From Mucilaginibacter sp. (lineage in GTDB: Bacteria > Bacteroidota > Bacteroidia > Sphingobacteriales > Sphingobacteriaceae): DNA of 50,319 nucleotides. Position 1 is the first letter of the stretch, and every line of letters begins with the position of its first letter. A model generated the notes under the pieces. It saw only the letters and a list, made by a program, of their open reading frames with translations, was not told where the DNA came from and did not search any database. The stretch covers positions 1 through 50,319 of the forward strand of contig JAUCSE010000014.1 of the NCBI GenBank assembly GCA_030445275.1, in the 5' to 3' direction. Below are positions 17,174 through 25,589 of the stretch, in pieces. The translations under genes were made by a program, and so were the position numbers.

Positions 17174-18037
17174 TTAATTTCTTTTCAGCGTTTCTACAAT
17201 CACACGATCTCCTGTACCGCCTACATATTTGTAATGCAGTGAGAATGTTTTTGTAGTAGGGTCATAAGTATTAGTGCCATTACCTTGAATTGTCTGGTTA
17301 GCTGAAGCTGGTGCTGGTGTTACCGTCACCGTATTATCAGTATTAACTTTTAAATACATAGTAAACCCACTTGTGGCCAAATCAGCTGCTTCGGCAATAC
17401 AAGTATTTGCATTTATAGTTGTTAAAGTTTTCGCACGGTTCACCCAACTCCTGCCTGTACCATCAGGAAATGTAATTGATCCATTTTGAGTATAAGCACC
17501 ATCATAAGCATTTTTTGCTTGTACATTATAGATCACTGTTTTGTAGTTACTGATCTGCTGACCACCACCATCAGTAATGGTTAAAGGCAGGGCATAATTA
17601 GTTATTGACGGATCAATAAGGTTTGATTTAACATTGATCACTACATAAGCCTGATTTGCGTTAGCCGCAATTGTAGCGGTAAATGTACTGCTGTAATCAG
17701 CAGCAGGCAACAACACAAAACTCTTACCGTTATCTGTGTTATATTTTGTTAACGCGGCCTGGTCAACAGACACCTTAACAGTTACCGCGCTTGATAATGT
17801 ATGAGGGGCAGCTAAGTTAACCAATAAATTGATAGGCACGGGTGTGGTTGATATATCAAGAGCCGCTGCCTGTAATACACCACCTAATGCCCCAACTGCT
17901 GTAGCAGCTGGTAATTCAATCAAAGGCGTTGCTGCTGCAAAATCCACATAATGCTTATCATCTTTAAGGCAAGAGCTTAAACTTGCCATAGACACAAGCG
18001 CGACGAAAGCTGTTTTAATATATAATTTCGTTTTCAT
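17174..18037 (-). CDS. DUF1735-type surface lipoprotein of SusCD system 2
   Basis: A 287-residue lipoprotein with lipobox LSSC (Cys23). The first half (about 70-170) contains the DUF1735/BT_3987-like domain pattern: KVSVDQAALTKYNTDNGKSF, then LLPAADYSSTFTATI and the YALPLTITDGGG strand. Such proteins sit on the cell surface beside SusCD and are thought to help bind substrate. The second half, with NAYDGAYTQNGSITFPDG, is a small beta domain. It starts 18 bases after the SusD gene on the same strand and is the last gene before a terminator, so it belongs to this operon. Substrate unknown. Confidence 0.85.
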   Translation of the reverse strand: MKTKLYIKTAFVALVSMASLSSCLKDDKHYVDFAAATPLIELPAATAVGALGGVLQAAALDISTTPVPINLLVNLAAPHTLSSAVTVKVSVDQAALTKYNTDNGKSFVLLPAADYSSTFTATIAANANQAYVVINVKSNLIDPSITNYALPLTITDGGGQQISNYKTVIYNVQAKNAYDGAYTQNGSITFPDGTGRSWVNRAKTLTTINANTCIAEAADLATSGFTMYLKVNTDNTVTVTPAPASANQTIQGNGTNTYDPTTKTFSLHYKYVGGTGDRVIVETLKRN

Positions 18038-18055
18038 TTCTTTTTCGTTTAAGTG

Positions 18056-19549
18056 TTATTTAGCCCAGAATATTTTAGAGGTAAATACAGAGATGTTACC
18101 CTCCGCGCCTACGTTAGTCGAGTTGGTTTGATATTCAACAGAAGGGTAAGGTACGCGGGTAACCTGGTTTGGAGGATTAGCTCCCGGGTATACAGAAAGC
18201 GGGATATCATTAGGATAACCTGTTCTACGGAATTCATTGAATGCTTCAAACGCGCCATAAATGGCAAGGGCTTTCCATTTTTCGGTAATGATAGCCTGCT
18301 CTTGTTTTGCATCTGTACCTGCTGTTGGGTATGGATTAGCTAAAAGATAAGTAGCTGCCTGTGTGGTGGTTAAACCCAAATCGGCATAAGAAGCATTGAC
18401 ACCGGCGTTGTATAATGTTGCGGCACTACCACTGGTAATATATCCGCTTTTAACGCCTTCTGCTTGTAAAAATAAAGCTTCAGAGCCCGACATGATAACC
18501 GCGTCCATAGTAGCTGCTTTCAACAAGCCTGTTCCAACTTTACTTGGGGCTACTGCTGGCGGCTGTGTTATACCCAAAGCAGTTGCGCTGATGGCGCCAG
18601 CTGTTGTGGTATAAACCGCGAAACCACGAACATCACTATTAGCTGTAAGCACAGTAGCGCCGTAACTATTAGCCTGATATTGGTTTTTGTTGGCTTGCGC
18701 GCCACCATTTTGGGTTGTACCGTAGTTTCTCCAAAGCGGGCTTTGCTGCCCACCGGTTGCATCACTATTCAGGTAACCAGGGTTTACATTACCCGGGATG
18801 GTAGCATCAATATAGCCAATGCTTTGCGTTGCCGCTACAGCCGCCTTAAGCGCTGATGTTTTTGCTGATACGTTGCTTTGACGTAACGCTATACGCAATT
18901 TAAGGGTATTGGCAAATTTTAACCATTTAGTCATATCGCCTTTGTACATGATATCTGCAGTACCAGGACTGGCCGGAGGTATAGCAGAACTTTGCGCGGC
19001 TTGTATGGATTTTATAGCTGCATCTACACGGATTAATATGGCATCATATATAGCCGACCCTTTATCGTATTTAGGGTTCAGCAATGCTGTTCCTTTTAAA
19101 GCATCGGTATATGGAGCGTCGTTATAATTATCAACTATAGCCTGAAAATCAAACGCGATCATAATATCGGCGATGGCCTGAAAATACGGATTTGTTGTTG
19201 AAGTCTTTAAAGCGTTATAGTTAGCCACATTTAAATACAGTGGGGTCCAATAATCATAAGTAGCCGAGGTTACCTGATATGACAACAGGGCTACGTTAGG
19301 CTGATAGCCTGTGCTCCAGCTCAGGTAGCCCATCCAGCAGGCATAATTAACGTAAGACGTTACTGATCCTCCCCCTGGGCCAACGTTGTTGGTAATATCG
19401 GCAGTGATCTTTAAAGCGCCGGTTAATGCCAGGTTGGGGGTTGTGGTTATGGGCTGGTTGGGGTTAGTTGATAACTCCAGGTAATCTTTTTTGCAACCGC
19501 TTCCCGCTAAAGTAAGCGTTGCAAATATTATAGATAAATACTTTTTCAT
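18056..19549 (-). CDS. SusD/RagB family nutrient-binding lipoprotein (system 2)
   Basis: A 497-residue surface lipoprotein with lipobox GSGC (Cys19) and Lys-Lys-Asp after it. KDYLELSTNPNQPITT is the usual SusD-like_2 opening; the tetratricopeptide-rich middle contains SEALFLQAEGV, and the C-terminal part has AFEAFNEFRRTGYP, the conserved x-E-x-R-R-T-G-Y-P motif. It caps the SusC barrel encoded just upstream (11 bases apart). Ala/Thr-rich compared with the SusD of system 1, and only distantly similar to it, so the two systems probably take different ligands. Confidence 0.95.
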   Translation of the reverse strand: MKKYLSIIFATLTLAGSGCKKDYLELSTNPNQPITTTPNLALTGALKITADITNNVGPGGGSVTSYVNYACWMGYLSWSTGYQPNVALLSYQVTSATYDYWTPLYLNVANYNALKTSTTNPYFQAIADIMIAFDFQAIVDNYNDAPYTDALKGTALLNPKYDKGSAIYDAILIRVDAAIKSIQAAQSSAIPPASPGTADIMYKGDMTKWLKFANTLKLRIALRQSNVSAKTSALKAAVAATQSIGYIDATIPGNVNPGYLNSDATGGQQSPLWRNYGTTQNGGAQANKNQYQANSYGATVLTANSDVRGFAVYTTTAGAISATALGITQPPAVAPSKVGTGLLKAATMDAVIMSGSEALFLQAEGVKSGYITSGSAATLYNAGVNASYADLGLTTTQAATYLLANPYPTAGTDAKQEQAIITEKWKALAIYGAFEAFNEFRRTGYPNDIPLSVYPGANPPNQVTRVPYPSVEYQTNSTNVGAEGNISVFTSKIFWAK

Positions 19550-19560
19550 CGTTTTGTTAG

Positions 19561-22500
19561 TTAAAATGTCAGTGTTAAGTTAGCTCCGTAAAGACGGGTT
19601 GCCGGCATTTGCTGGGTGCTGTTAACACCAATATCGCCGTTAGTAGCACTGTTAGCAAACTCAGGGTCAACCCAGTTATTGGTTTTAGGCCTCCACATAA
19701 ACAGGTTACGACCAATTAAAGCAAAATTAGCACGTTTGATAAATCCACTTTTTTTGATCCATCTGGAAAGATCGAATGAAAGGTTGGCTTCACGCAGCTT
19801 CCAGAATGCGCCGCTGGTTATATAAGTACTTCCTGCCTGGTAATACGCTCCAGCATCCCAGAAACCTAAGCCACCATCCTGAACACTTACAGAAGTATTA
19901 GGAGTATAAACCGGGTTAGCAGCAGTACCTGTATTGATTACTGAATTGGGGAATATAAAACGCTGACGATCTGAAGATACAGAGAACTGGGATACACCAG
20001 CCGCTGTAGCCGATTGTAAGCTTTGGTTATATATTACGTTACCTGCACGATATTCTTCAGTTACTGCTAGCGTAATAAATTTATAGCTGATGGTTTGGGT
20101 TAAACCTAATATATATTTTGGTGTAGTTTGACCGGCATTTACCAGGTTAGTGTTCAATGACGGATATCCGGTAACCGGGTCAACAATAGCACGGCCCTGC
20201 GGATCACGATTGATGTCAGTAACATATATAACGCTATAAGGCTGGCCAACAACTGCACGGGTGTTAGCATTGGTGTAACCACCTAAAGATAGTTGCTTGG
20301 TTTCGCCAAACAGCGATAATACTTTTGAATTTTGGATAGCAAAGTTTCCGCTTAAGCTAATTCCAACGCCATTTGCTGTTTTTTGCAAAGGTGTTACATC
20401 CAATTTAAACTCGTAACCCGTATTTTGTGTTTCTCCAATGTTAAGAATAGTGGATTGGTAACCGGTTGTAGGTGAAACAGCAATAGGTAATGTTTGATTT
20501 TTTGTATGCGTATTATAGTATGTTGCGCTCAGATTGATACGCCCCTCTATAAACCCAACATCGGCACCAACCTCCACTTCCGAGGTCAGTTCAGGTTTCA
20601 GATCTTTATTGTTCAGGGTAGTGCTCAGGTTCAATGCGCCCAGGTTGCCATAAGGGAAACCAGATGTTGAAGCGAATGTGCTGTTTAAGCTGTATGGGCT
20701 CACGTTCACATCACCCACTTGGCTATAACTACCCCTTACCTTAGCATAGGTTAGGGTCTTGTTATTTTTCAATGCATCAAAAGCATCTGTAAACACGAAT
20801 GATCCTTTTACTGACGGATACCATATAGAGCGGTTAGCTGCAGAAAGTCTTGAATCGTGGTCATTACGTAGTGTACCCTCAAGGAATGCATAACCTCTCC
20901 AGTTTAATGTAAGGTCAGCAAAATATGCTATCTGGCGAATCTTGTAGGTTCCGGCTGTAGCGCTTGGAACACCTAACAGATAACTTACATTATAAAAATC
21001 TTTTACCAGCAGGTTGTTTGTTCCGTTTTGAACATAGCTGGCATATTCCTGCCAAATACTATTACCAACTAATAAATTGGTTTTCAATTGATCATTCAAG
21101 AATGATTTATGAAAATTGGTGAGTATGTCCTGTTGCAGACGGTTGTAACCCTGCGGACCAGCAAAAACGCTATTAGTAGGAAGACTGCCATCGCCAAAAA
21201 CCTTAATATTGCTAACAGTACCCGGGTTAATCAGCGCGCCATAGCTTGAGCCAACAGTGCTGCCGCCGTGGGTAGGGTCGCTAAGTGCATATGGGGTATA
21301 GTCAATTTCAGCACGGGTGTCCGTTTGCTGATAAGTACCACCGTTGTAACTTAAACGATAGGTAGCATCAAACCATTTTGTAGGAGTTAAAGTACCTGAA
21401 AAACTACCATTAAATACATCAGAGCGTTTTACTGTCCTTGAGTTTTTAATACTCCAGTATGGGTTGATACCGTAAGAGTTAAAATAAGTGCTTGGATCAG
21501 CAAAAGGCTGGGTTGGATCTTTAAAGTTTTGAAGTGGCACCCAACTTGGCGTATTGAATATAGTACTTAATATATCACCATAGTTACCATATACGTCGGT
21601 ATTGCCTTGTGAAAAACTGGCTGTTCCTTCGGCTCTGAAAATACCGGCTGTTTTAGTACCAGAGATACGAACCTGGGTTTTGTTATATTTATCGCCCGGC
21701 ACAACACCTGTCTGATCTAAACGGAAAGCTGTTAAGTTAAATGAATTGTTGGCATCACCAGATGCGTACGAAACACTGTTTTGATCACTGTTGCCCGATA
21801 CAAAAAAACGACGGGCGTAGCTTTTTCCTGACGGAGCCTGATATGGGTATGATTGTATAGTACCATCCTGAAGTGGGATACCCAACTGTTGCATATGACC
21901 ATCGTAAGCAGGACCGTATGACTGGTTTTCATAAGGTACTGTAGTAGTAATAAAACCGGTAACCGGATCCTGGTAAGGAGTACCCTCGCCACCATAGCCA
22001 CCAAATTTATTCTGCAAAGCCGGCATGTACGAAATTGATTCACGCAGGTAGGTGTTTGAATAAGTGATAGTTGGCTGTCCGCTTCCGCTTCCGCGTTTGG
22101 TGGTAATAACCAAGGCTCCGTTTGATGCCTCAGAACCGTAAAGCGCTGCTGCACCTGCACCATTCAGTACGTTCACACTTTCAATGTCATCCGGGTTAAT
22201 TGTGGTAACCTCATTTGGTGATACCGGCGTACCATTTAATACAACCAGCGCATAGTTGTTACCAATAATGTGACGATTACCACGCAATGTAAAACGTGTA
22301 TCAGGGTTGATACCGTTGTTTACAGTACTTACAACCAAACCTGCAACTTTGGCCGTTAAACCGTTGGTAAAGTTGGTTGGGCGGGTTTCAGTAAGTTGCT
22401 TATTGGAGATGTTTGTAGCGGCATAGCCAAGCTCCTTGGCCTGGCGCTTAACACCTAACGCACCTGTAACCTGCACCTCACCAAGGCTTTTTGCGGCAGA

Positions 22501-22788
22501 TTCCAGCACAACCGCAATAACGCTTTTAGCGCCAACAGAAATTTCCTGTGGTGAATAGCCAATAAAAGAAAATAAGAGTTTGCCGTTTGCCGGCACGTTG
22601 ACTGTGAACTTTCCATTGATACCCGTCTGTGTTCCAATGGTTGTCCCTTTTACCCTTACTGATACTCCCGGAAGGGGTAAGCCATCATCTTTGGCCGTAA
22701 CCGTACCAGTAACTGTACGGTTTTGTGCAAAAACCTGCCCAATAGAAAACAGCAGAATGCACAAACTTGCTAGTAGAAGTTTTTTCAT
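19561..22788 (-). CDS. SusC/RagA family TonB-dependent outer-membrane transporter (system 2)
   Basis: A 1075-residue barrel protein: signal peptide (1-21, QVFAQ), carboxypeptidase-regulatory-like domain (VTGTVTAKDDGLPLPGVSV at about 26-44), the LGEVQVTGALGVKRQ junction near 103, plug domain with INPDDIESVNVLNGAGAAAL and ITTKRGSGSGQP, then the barrel ending YGANLTLTF. It is first in the unit SusC-SusD-DUF1735. Its first ~110 residues are strongly similar to those of SusC 1, the barrel much less. The 184 bases between it and the PadR gene hold the promoters for both, but no clear box for this strand was found. Confidence 0.96.
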   Translation of the reverse strand: MKKLLLASLCILLFSIGQVFAQNRTVTGTVTAKDDGLPLPGVSVRVKGTTIGTQTGINGKFTVNVPANGKLLFSFIGYSPQEISVGAKSVIAVVLESAAKSLGEVQVTGALGVKRQAKELGYAATNISNKQLTETRPTNFTNGLTAKVAGLVVSTVNNGINPDTRFTLRGNRHIIGNNYALVVLNGTPVSPNEVTTINPDDIESVNVLNGAGAAALYGSEASNGALVITTKRGSGSGQPTITYSNTYLRESISYMPALQNKFGGYGGEGTPYQDPVTGFITTTVPYENQSYGPAYDGHMQQLGIPLQDGTIQSYPYQAPSGKSYARRFFVSGNSDQNSVSYASGDANNSFNLTAFRLDQTGVVPGDKYNKTQVRISGTKTAGIFRAEGTASFSQGNTDVYGNYGDILSTIFNTPSWVPLQNFKDPTQPFADPSTYFNSYGINPYWSIKNSRTVKRSDVFNGSFSGTLTPTKWFDATYRLSYNGGTYQQTDTRAEIDYTPYALSDPTHGGSTVGSSYGALINPGTVSNIKVFGDGSLPTNSVFAGPQGYNRLQQDILTNFHKSFLNDQLKTNLLVGNSIWQEYASYVQNGTNNLLVKDFYNVSYLLGVPSATAGTYKIRQIAYFADLTLNWRGYAFLEGTLRNDHDSRLSAANRSIWYPSVKGSFVFTDAFDALKNNKTLTYAKVRGSYSQVGDVNVSPYSLNSTFASTSGFPYGNLGALNLSTTLNNKDLKPELTSEVEVGADVGFIEGRINLSATYYNTHTKNQTLPIAVSPTTGYQSTILNIGETQNTGYEFKLDVTPLQKTANGVGISLSGNFAIQNSKVLSLFGETKQLSLGGYTNANTRAVVGQPYSVIYVTDINRDPQGRAIVDPVTGYPSLNTNLVNAGQTTPKYILGLTQTISYKFITLAVTEEYRAGNVIYNQSLQSATAAGVSQFSVSSDRQRFIFPNSVINTGTAANPVYTPNTSVSVQDGGLGFWDAGAYYQAGSTYITSGAFWKLREANLSFDLSRWIKKSGFIKRANFALIGRNLFMWRPKTNNWVDPEFANSATNGDIGVNSTQQMPATRLYGANLTLTF

Positions 22789-22932
22789 TTCGTTAATAAT
22801 AAGATCAGTTAATAGTTAATTAATCATAAAAGTAATGTTACATTATTAAAATGTCAAGTAAAATCTTACAAATCCATGATTTTATTTTAAAAAACTCAAT
22901 TTTTAGTATCAAAATTGATAATTATAGTACTA

Positions 22933-22975
22933 TGTATTGCATAATACAATTTAAAACATATATCTTTGTATTATG
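22933..22975. promoter_or_regulatory. operator dyads and promoter of the PadR gene
   Basis: Two overlapping perfect inverted repeats: TGTAT-N6-ATACA (22933-22948) and CATAATACAA-N16-TTGTATTATG (22940-22949 with 22966-22975). Between them runs a promoter with TTG at 22937-22939 and the box TATCTTTG at 22961-22968 (21-base spacing). The right arm covers the ATG at 22973. PadR regulators bind such AT-rich dyads and often repress their own operon; autoregulation is inferred. Confidence 0.65.
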
Positions 22976-23305
22976 ATTGTTGAAAACACACAAACCCAAA
23001 TGAGGAAAGGCATACTGGAGTATTGCATTCTTTCCATCATAGCCAAGGGCGAAACATATGCATCAGATATAATTTCTGAACTAAAAAAAGCCCAACTGCT
23101 TGTAGTTGAGGGTACTCTGTACCCATTATTAACCCGATTAAAAAACAATGGCCTGCTTACCTATAACTGGGTAGAGTCACTTTCAGGCCCGCCAAGAAAG
23201 TATTATGTGCTATCGGAAGAGGGCAAACTGGTGCTTGCACAGTTAGATAAGACCTGGCAGGAACTGGTTTATGCCGTCCAAACGGCTATCGGAGAAAGAA
23301 ATTAA
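22973..23305 (+). CDS. PadR family transcriptional regulator
   Basis: A 110-residue DNA-binding protein. The winged-helix core is clear: RKGILEYCILSIIAKGETYA, then SDIISELKKAQLLVVEGTLYPLL and the wing GPPRKYYVLSEEGK, followed by a short C-terminal dimerisation helix (LDKTWQELVYAVQ), the PadR-s2 type. The gene starts the unit PadR-PspC protein (25 bases between), an arrangement common in Bacteroidota. A double dyad overlaps its promoter and start codon, indicating self-control. The ATG sits about 5 bases after the -7 box, so the transcript may be nearly leaderless. A start at Met10 would also be possible, but family members include the first residues. Confidence 0.93.
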   Translation: MIVENTQTQMRKGILEYCILSIIAKGETYASDIISELKKAQLLVVEGTLYPLLTRLKNNGLLTYNWVESLSGPPRKYYVLSEEGKLVLAQLDKTWQELVYAVQTAIGERN

Positions 23306-23330
23306 AAAAAACCTATAACTATTACAAATC

Positions 23331-25004
23331 ATGAATAAAACTATCATCATAAATATAAACGGCATCGTATTTCACATAGAAGAGGATGCTTACGAGGTTC
23401 TTAAAGCCTACATGACCGACGTAAAACGTCATTTTTCAACGTCGGACGACAGCCTGGAGATCACTACGGACATTGAAAACCGTATTGCCGAGATGTTTAA
23501 TGAAACCCTGGCCAATCAAAACAAACAGGTTATTGTTGAAGCTGATGTTAAAGCAGTTATTGAGCAAATGGGCACGGTAGAAGATTTTGAATTTGCCGAA
23601 AATGACAACAAAACTACCGGTAGCAGCACCTTTACTTATAACACAGAACGCCGCAGGCTTTTTCGTGATCCTGACGATCATCTGGTGGGCGGTGTTGCAG
23701 CAGGTATAGCCAATTACTTTGACTTGCAAGCTGCATGGATCAGACTGGCCTTTGCCCTGTCCCTGTTTTTTGCAGGCAGCGGTTTAATATTATACGTTAT
23801 ATTATGGATAGTAATCCCCAAAGCCATTAGCCGGGCCGACCGCATGGCCATGAAAGGCGAAAAGCAGGATCTTAAGGGCTTTAAAAAGAACTTTGAGGAA
23901 GAGATTAGCATGGTAAAAGAAAACCTGTCGAACTTTCGTCATGAGGCTCGCCCTTTTGTTTATAAGGTACGTGATTTTATAAGCGATTTTTTTGCTCACC
24001 TGGGTACCTTTTTAAGAGGCACCGGGAGTTTACTCGGTAAATTAGTAGGTATTGTTATTTTACTTACCTGCTTTGGCCTTGCCATTGCGCTTATTGTAGT
24101 AGTGGTAGCCTTTGTAGCTTTTGGTAAAAACGACATATATAACATATTCCCTTTTAATATTGTTAACCACGATACCAATCTGATATTTCTAGCCGGTGGC
24201 TTTTTGTTATTGGCTATACCTTTAATAACCATCATACTATTAACCATTGGCTTCCTGTTTAAAAATGCGACGTTTAACCGTTCCATCGGCGCTACCTTAT
24301 TATGTGTGTGGCTGGCTTCTTTGGGTGCGGTGGTATATTATGGCGCCAGGGCATCAGCCGATTTTAGGCAAGGTGCCAGGTTAAGCAAAACCATTAATAT
24401 TAAACCAACAGCAAATAATACCTATTATTTACAGCTTAATGATGCTAAATATTTAACCAATGAAGACAGTACTCGCCTAAAAATAAAGGAGCGTTTTAAT
24501 GGTATGATCATTTTAGATGATGACTACAATGGCAATAATATGGATTCGCCCGACAATGTAAGGATCGATGTAGAAAAAAGCGATATACAGCAGCCCGTTT
24601 TGATAGAATCATTTACCGCCCGAGGTCGCGATGACGAAGATGCGTTAATTAACGCCCGCAACATTAGCTATCGCTTTTTGCAAAAAGATTCGGTATTGAA
24701 ATTTGACCGGAATTTAGAACGACTTAACAACACCAAATGGCGCGGCCAGGAGCTGCATATGACTTTAAAAGTTCCGCTGAATGCCAAACTGGTTATTGAC
24801 GGAAAGCTGGATCGTAATATGAACTTTAACTTATATGATTGCCTGCAGGCCAATACGCCCCAAAATCCGGCAGGTTCCGTATTTGTTATGACAATGGATG
24901 GATTACAATGTAAGATAGATACAGCGGCAATTGCTGCCGCAGCAAAAGCTGATAGCATAAAAAATCATTTAGTGCCCGATACGGCAAAAAACGAAAATCA
25001 ATAA
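23331..25004 (+). CDS. PspC domain membrane protein
   Basis: A 557-residue inner-membrane protein. Residues 1-100 are soluble and contain IININGIVFHIEEDAYEVL and a second half rich in Glu/Asp. Residues ~107-165 form the PspC domain (RRRLFRDPDDHLVGGVAAGI, then a long hydrophobic helix ending LWIVIPKA). Three more membrane segments lie at roughly 228-257, 275-300 and 312-335. The C-terminal ~200 residues are probably periplasmic and strand-rich, like the DUF2807/DUF4097-type domains often fused to PspC. PspC proteins sense or stabilise the envelope under stress. Regulated with PadR in one unit. The architecture is typical of Sphingobacteriaceae. Confidence 0.9.
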   Translation: MNKTIIININGIVFHIEEDAYEVLKAYMTDVKRHFSTSDDSLEITTDIENRIAEMFNETLANQNKQVIVEADVKAVIEQMGTVEDFEFAENDNKTTGSSTFTYNTERRRLFRDPDDHLVGGVAAGIANYFDLQAAWIRLAFALSLFFAGSGLILYVILWIVIPKAISRADRMAMKGEKQDLKGFKKNFEEEISMVKENLSNFRHEARPFVYKVRDFISDFFAHLGTFLRGTGSLLGKLVGIVILLTCFGLAIALIVVVVAFVAFGKNDIYNIFPFNIVNHDTNLIFLAGGFLLLAIPLITIILLTIGFLFKNATFNRSIGATLLCVWLASLGAVVYYGARASADFRQGARLSKTINIKPTANNTYYLQLNDAKYLTNEDSTRLKIKERFNGMIILDDDYNGNNMDSPDNVRIDVEKSDIQQPVLIESFTARGRDDEDALINARNISYRFLQKDSVLKFDRNLERLNNTKWRGQELHMTLKVPLNAKLVIDGKLDRNMNFNLYDCLQANTPQNPAGSVFVMTMDGLQCKIDTAAIAAAAKADSIKNHLVPDTAKNENQ

Positions 25005-25026
25005 AACTTAACCTAAACCTACCACA

Positions 25027-25230
25027 ATGAAAGCTTTGATTAAATACATAAGCCTGCTATTATTTAGCGGGCTTATTATCCCTTTTTGTACCCAACACCA
25101 TATAAATAGCCCTGACCAGCTAAAACTGAGGCAACCATCTGACATTTCATTTAAAATGCAGGTGCCCGGCTTTATATTGATAAAAGACATTATTAAGAAT
25201 AGCTTCCCGGTATTAAAAAGTTTAAATTAA
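25027..25230 (+). CDS. small exported hypothetical protein
   Basis: A 67-residue frame starting 22 bases after the PspC gene on the same strand. It has a basic start and hydrophobic residues 8-21 (ISLLLFSGLIIPFC), then a polar tail; it could be exported or a single-pass membrane peptide. I do not recognise it. Its position after padR-pspC suggests the last gene of that unit, where related genomes often carry a longer adhesin-like GIN-domain gene. It may instead be a remnant or a chance frame. Confidence 0.45.
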   Translation: MKALIKYISLLLFSGLIIPFCTQHHINSPDQLKLRQPSDISFKMQVPGFILIKDIIKNSFPVLKSLN

Positions 25231-25589
25231 CTGTAACCTTATATCTCGTTTCTGCATCTTAAGTATAAAGCAACACAAACGTACATTGAGGTTTAGCGCT
25301 AACATAATTTTTAAATATTAAAAAGGGTCGTGCACTTTCGTCGGTATTTTCAGGCCGTTCACCGGAAAATTAATCATCTTGACCTAAAAGCATTACCATA
25401 AAAGTTATTCTGTTAGCACATTTGAACTATAAAATCACAACACAATGAAAAAGAACGCCTATATGTTATAATTTACTAAACACCATACCGGATTACACCG
25501 GAACAATTCAAAACATTATTTACTGAATTTTAAAAAGAAGCACATTCTTTAATGTCATTCTATTGCCTCAAAACTTTAACGCCACTCAC
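25231..25589. other. gene-free gap upstream of the outer-membrane barrel gene
   Basis: The 359 bases are AT-rich and contain no plausible gene; the longest ATG frame noticed is 8 codons (ATG at 25445). No matching repeat family or TAnnTTTG box was recognised. It probably holds the promoter of the next gene. Confidence 0.4.
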
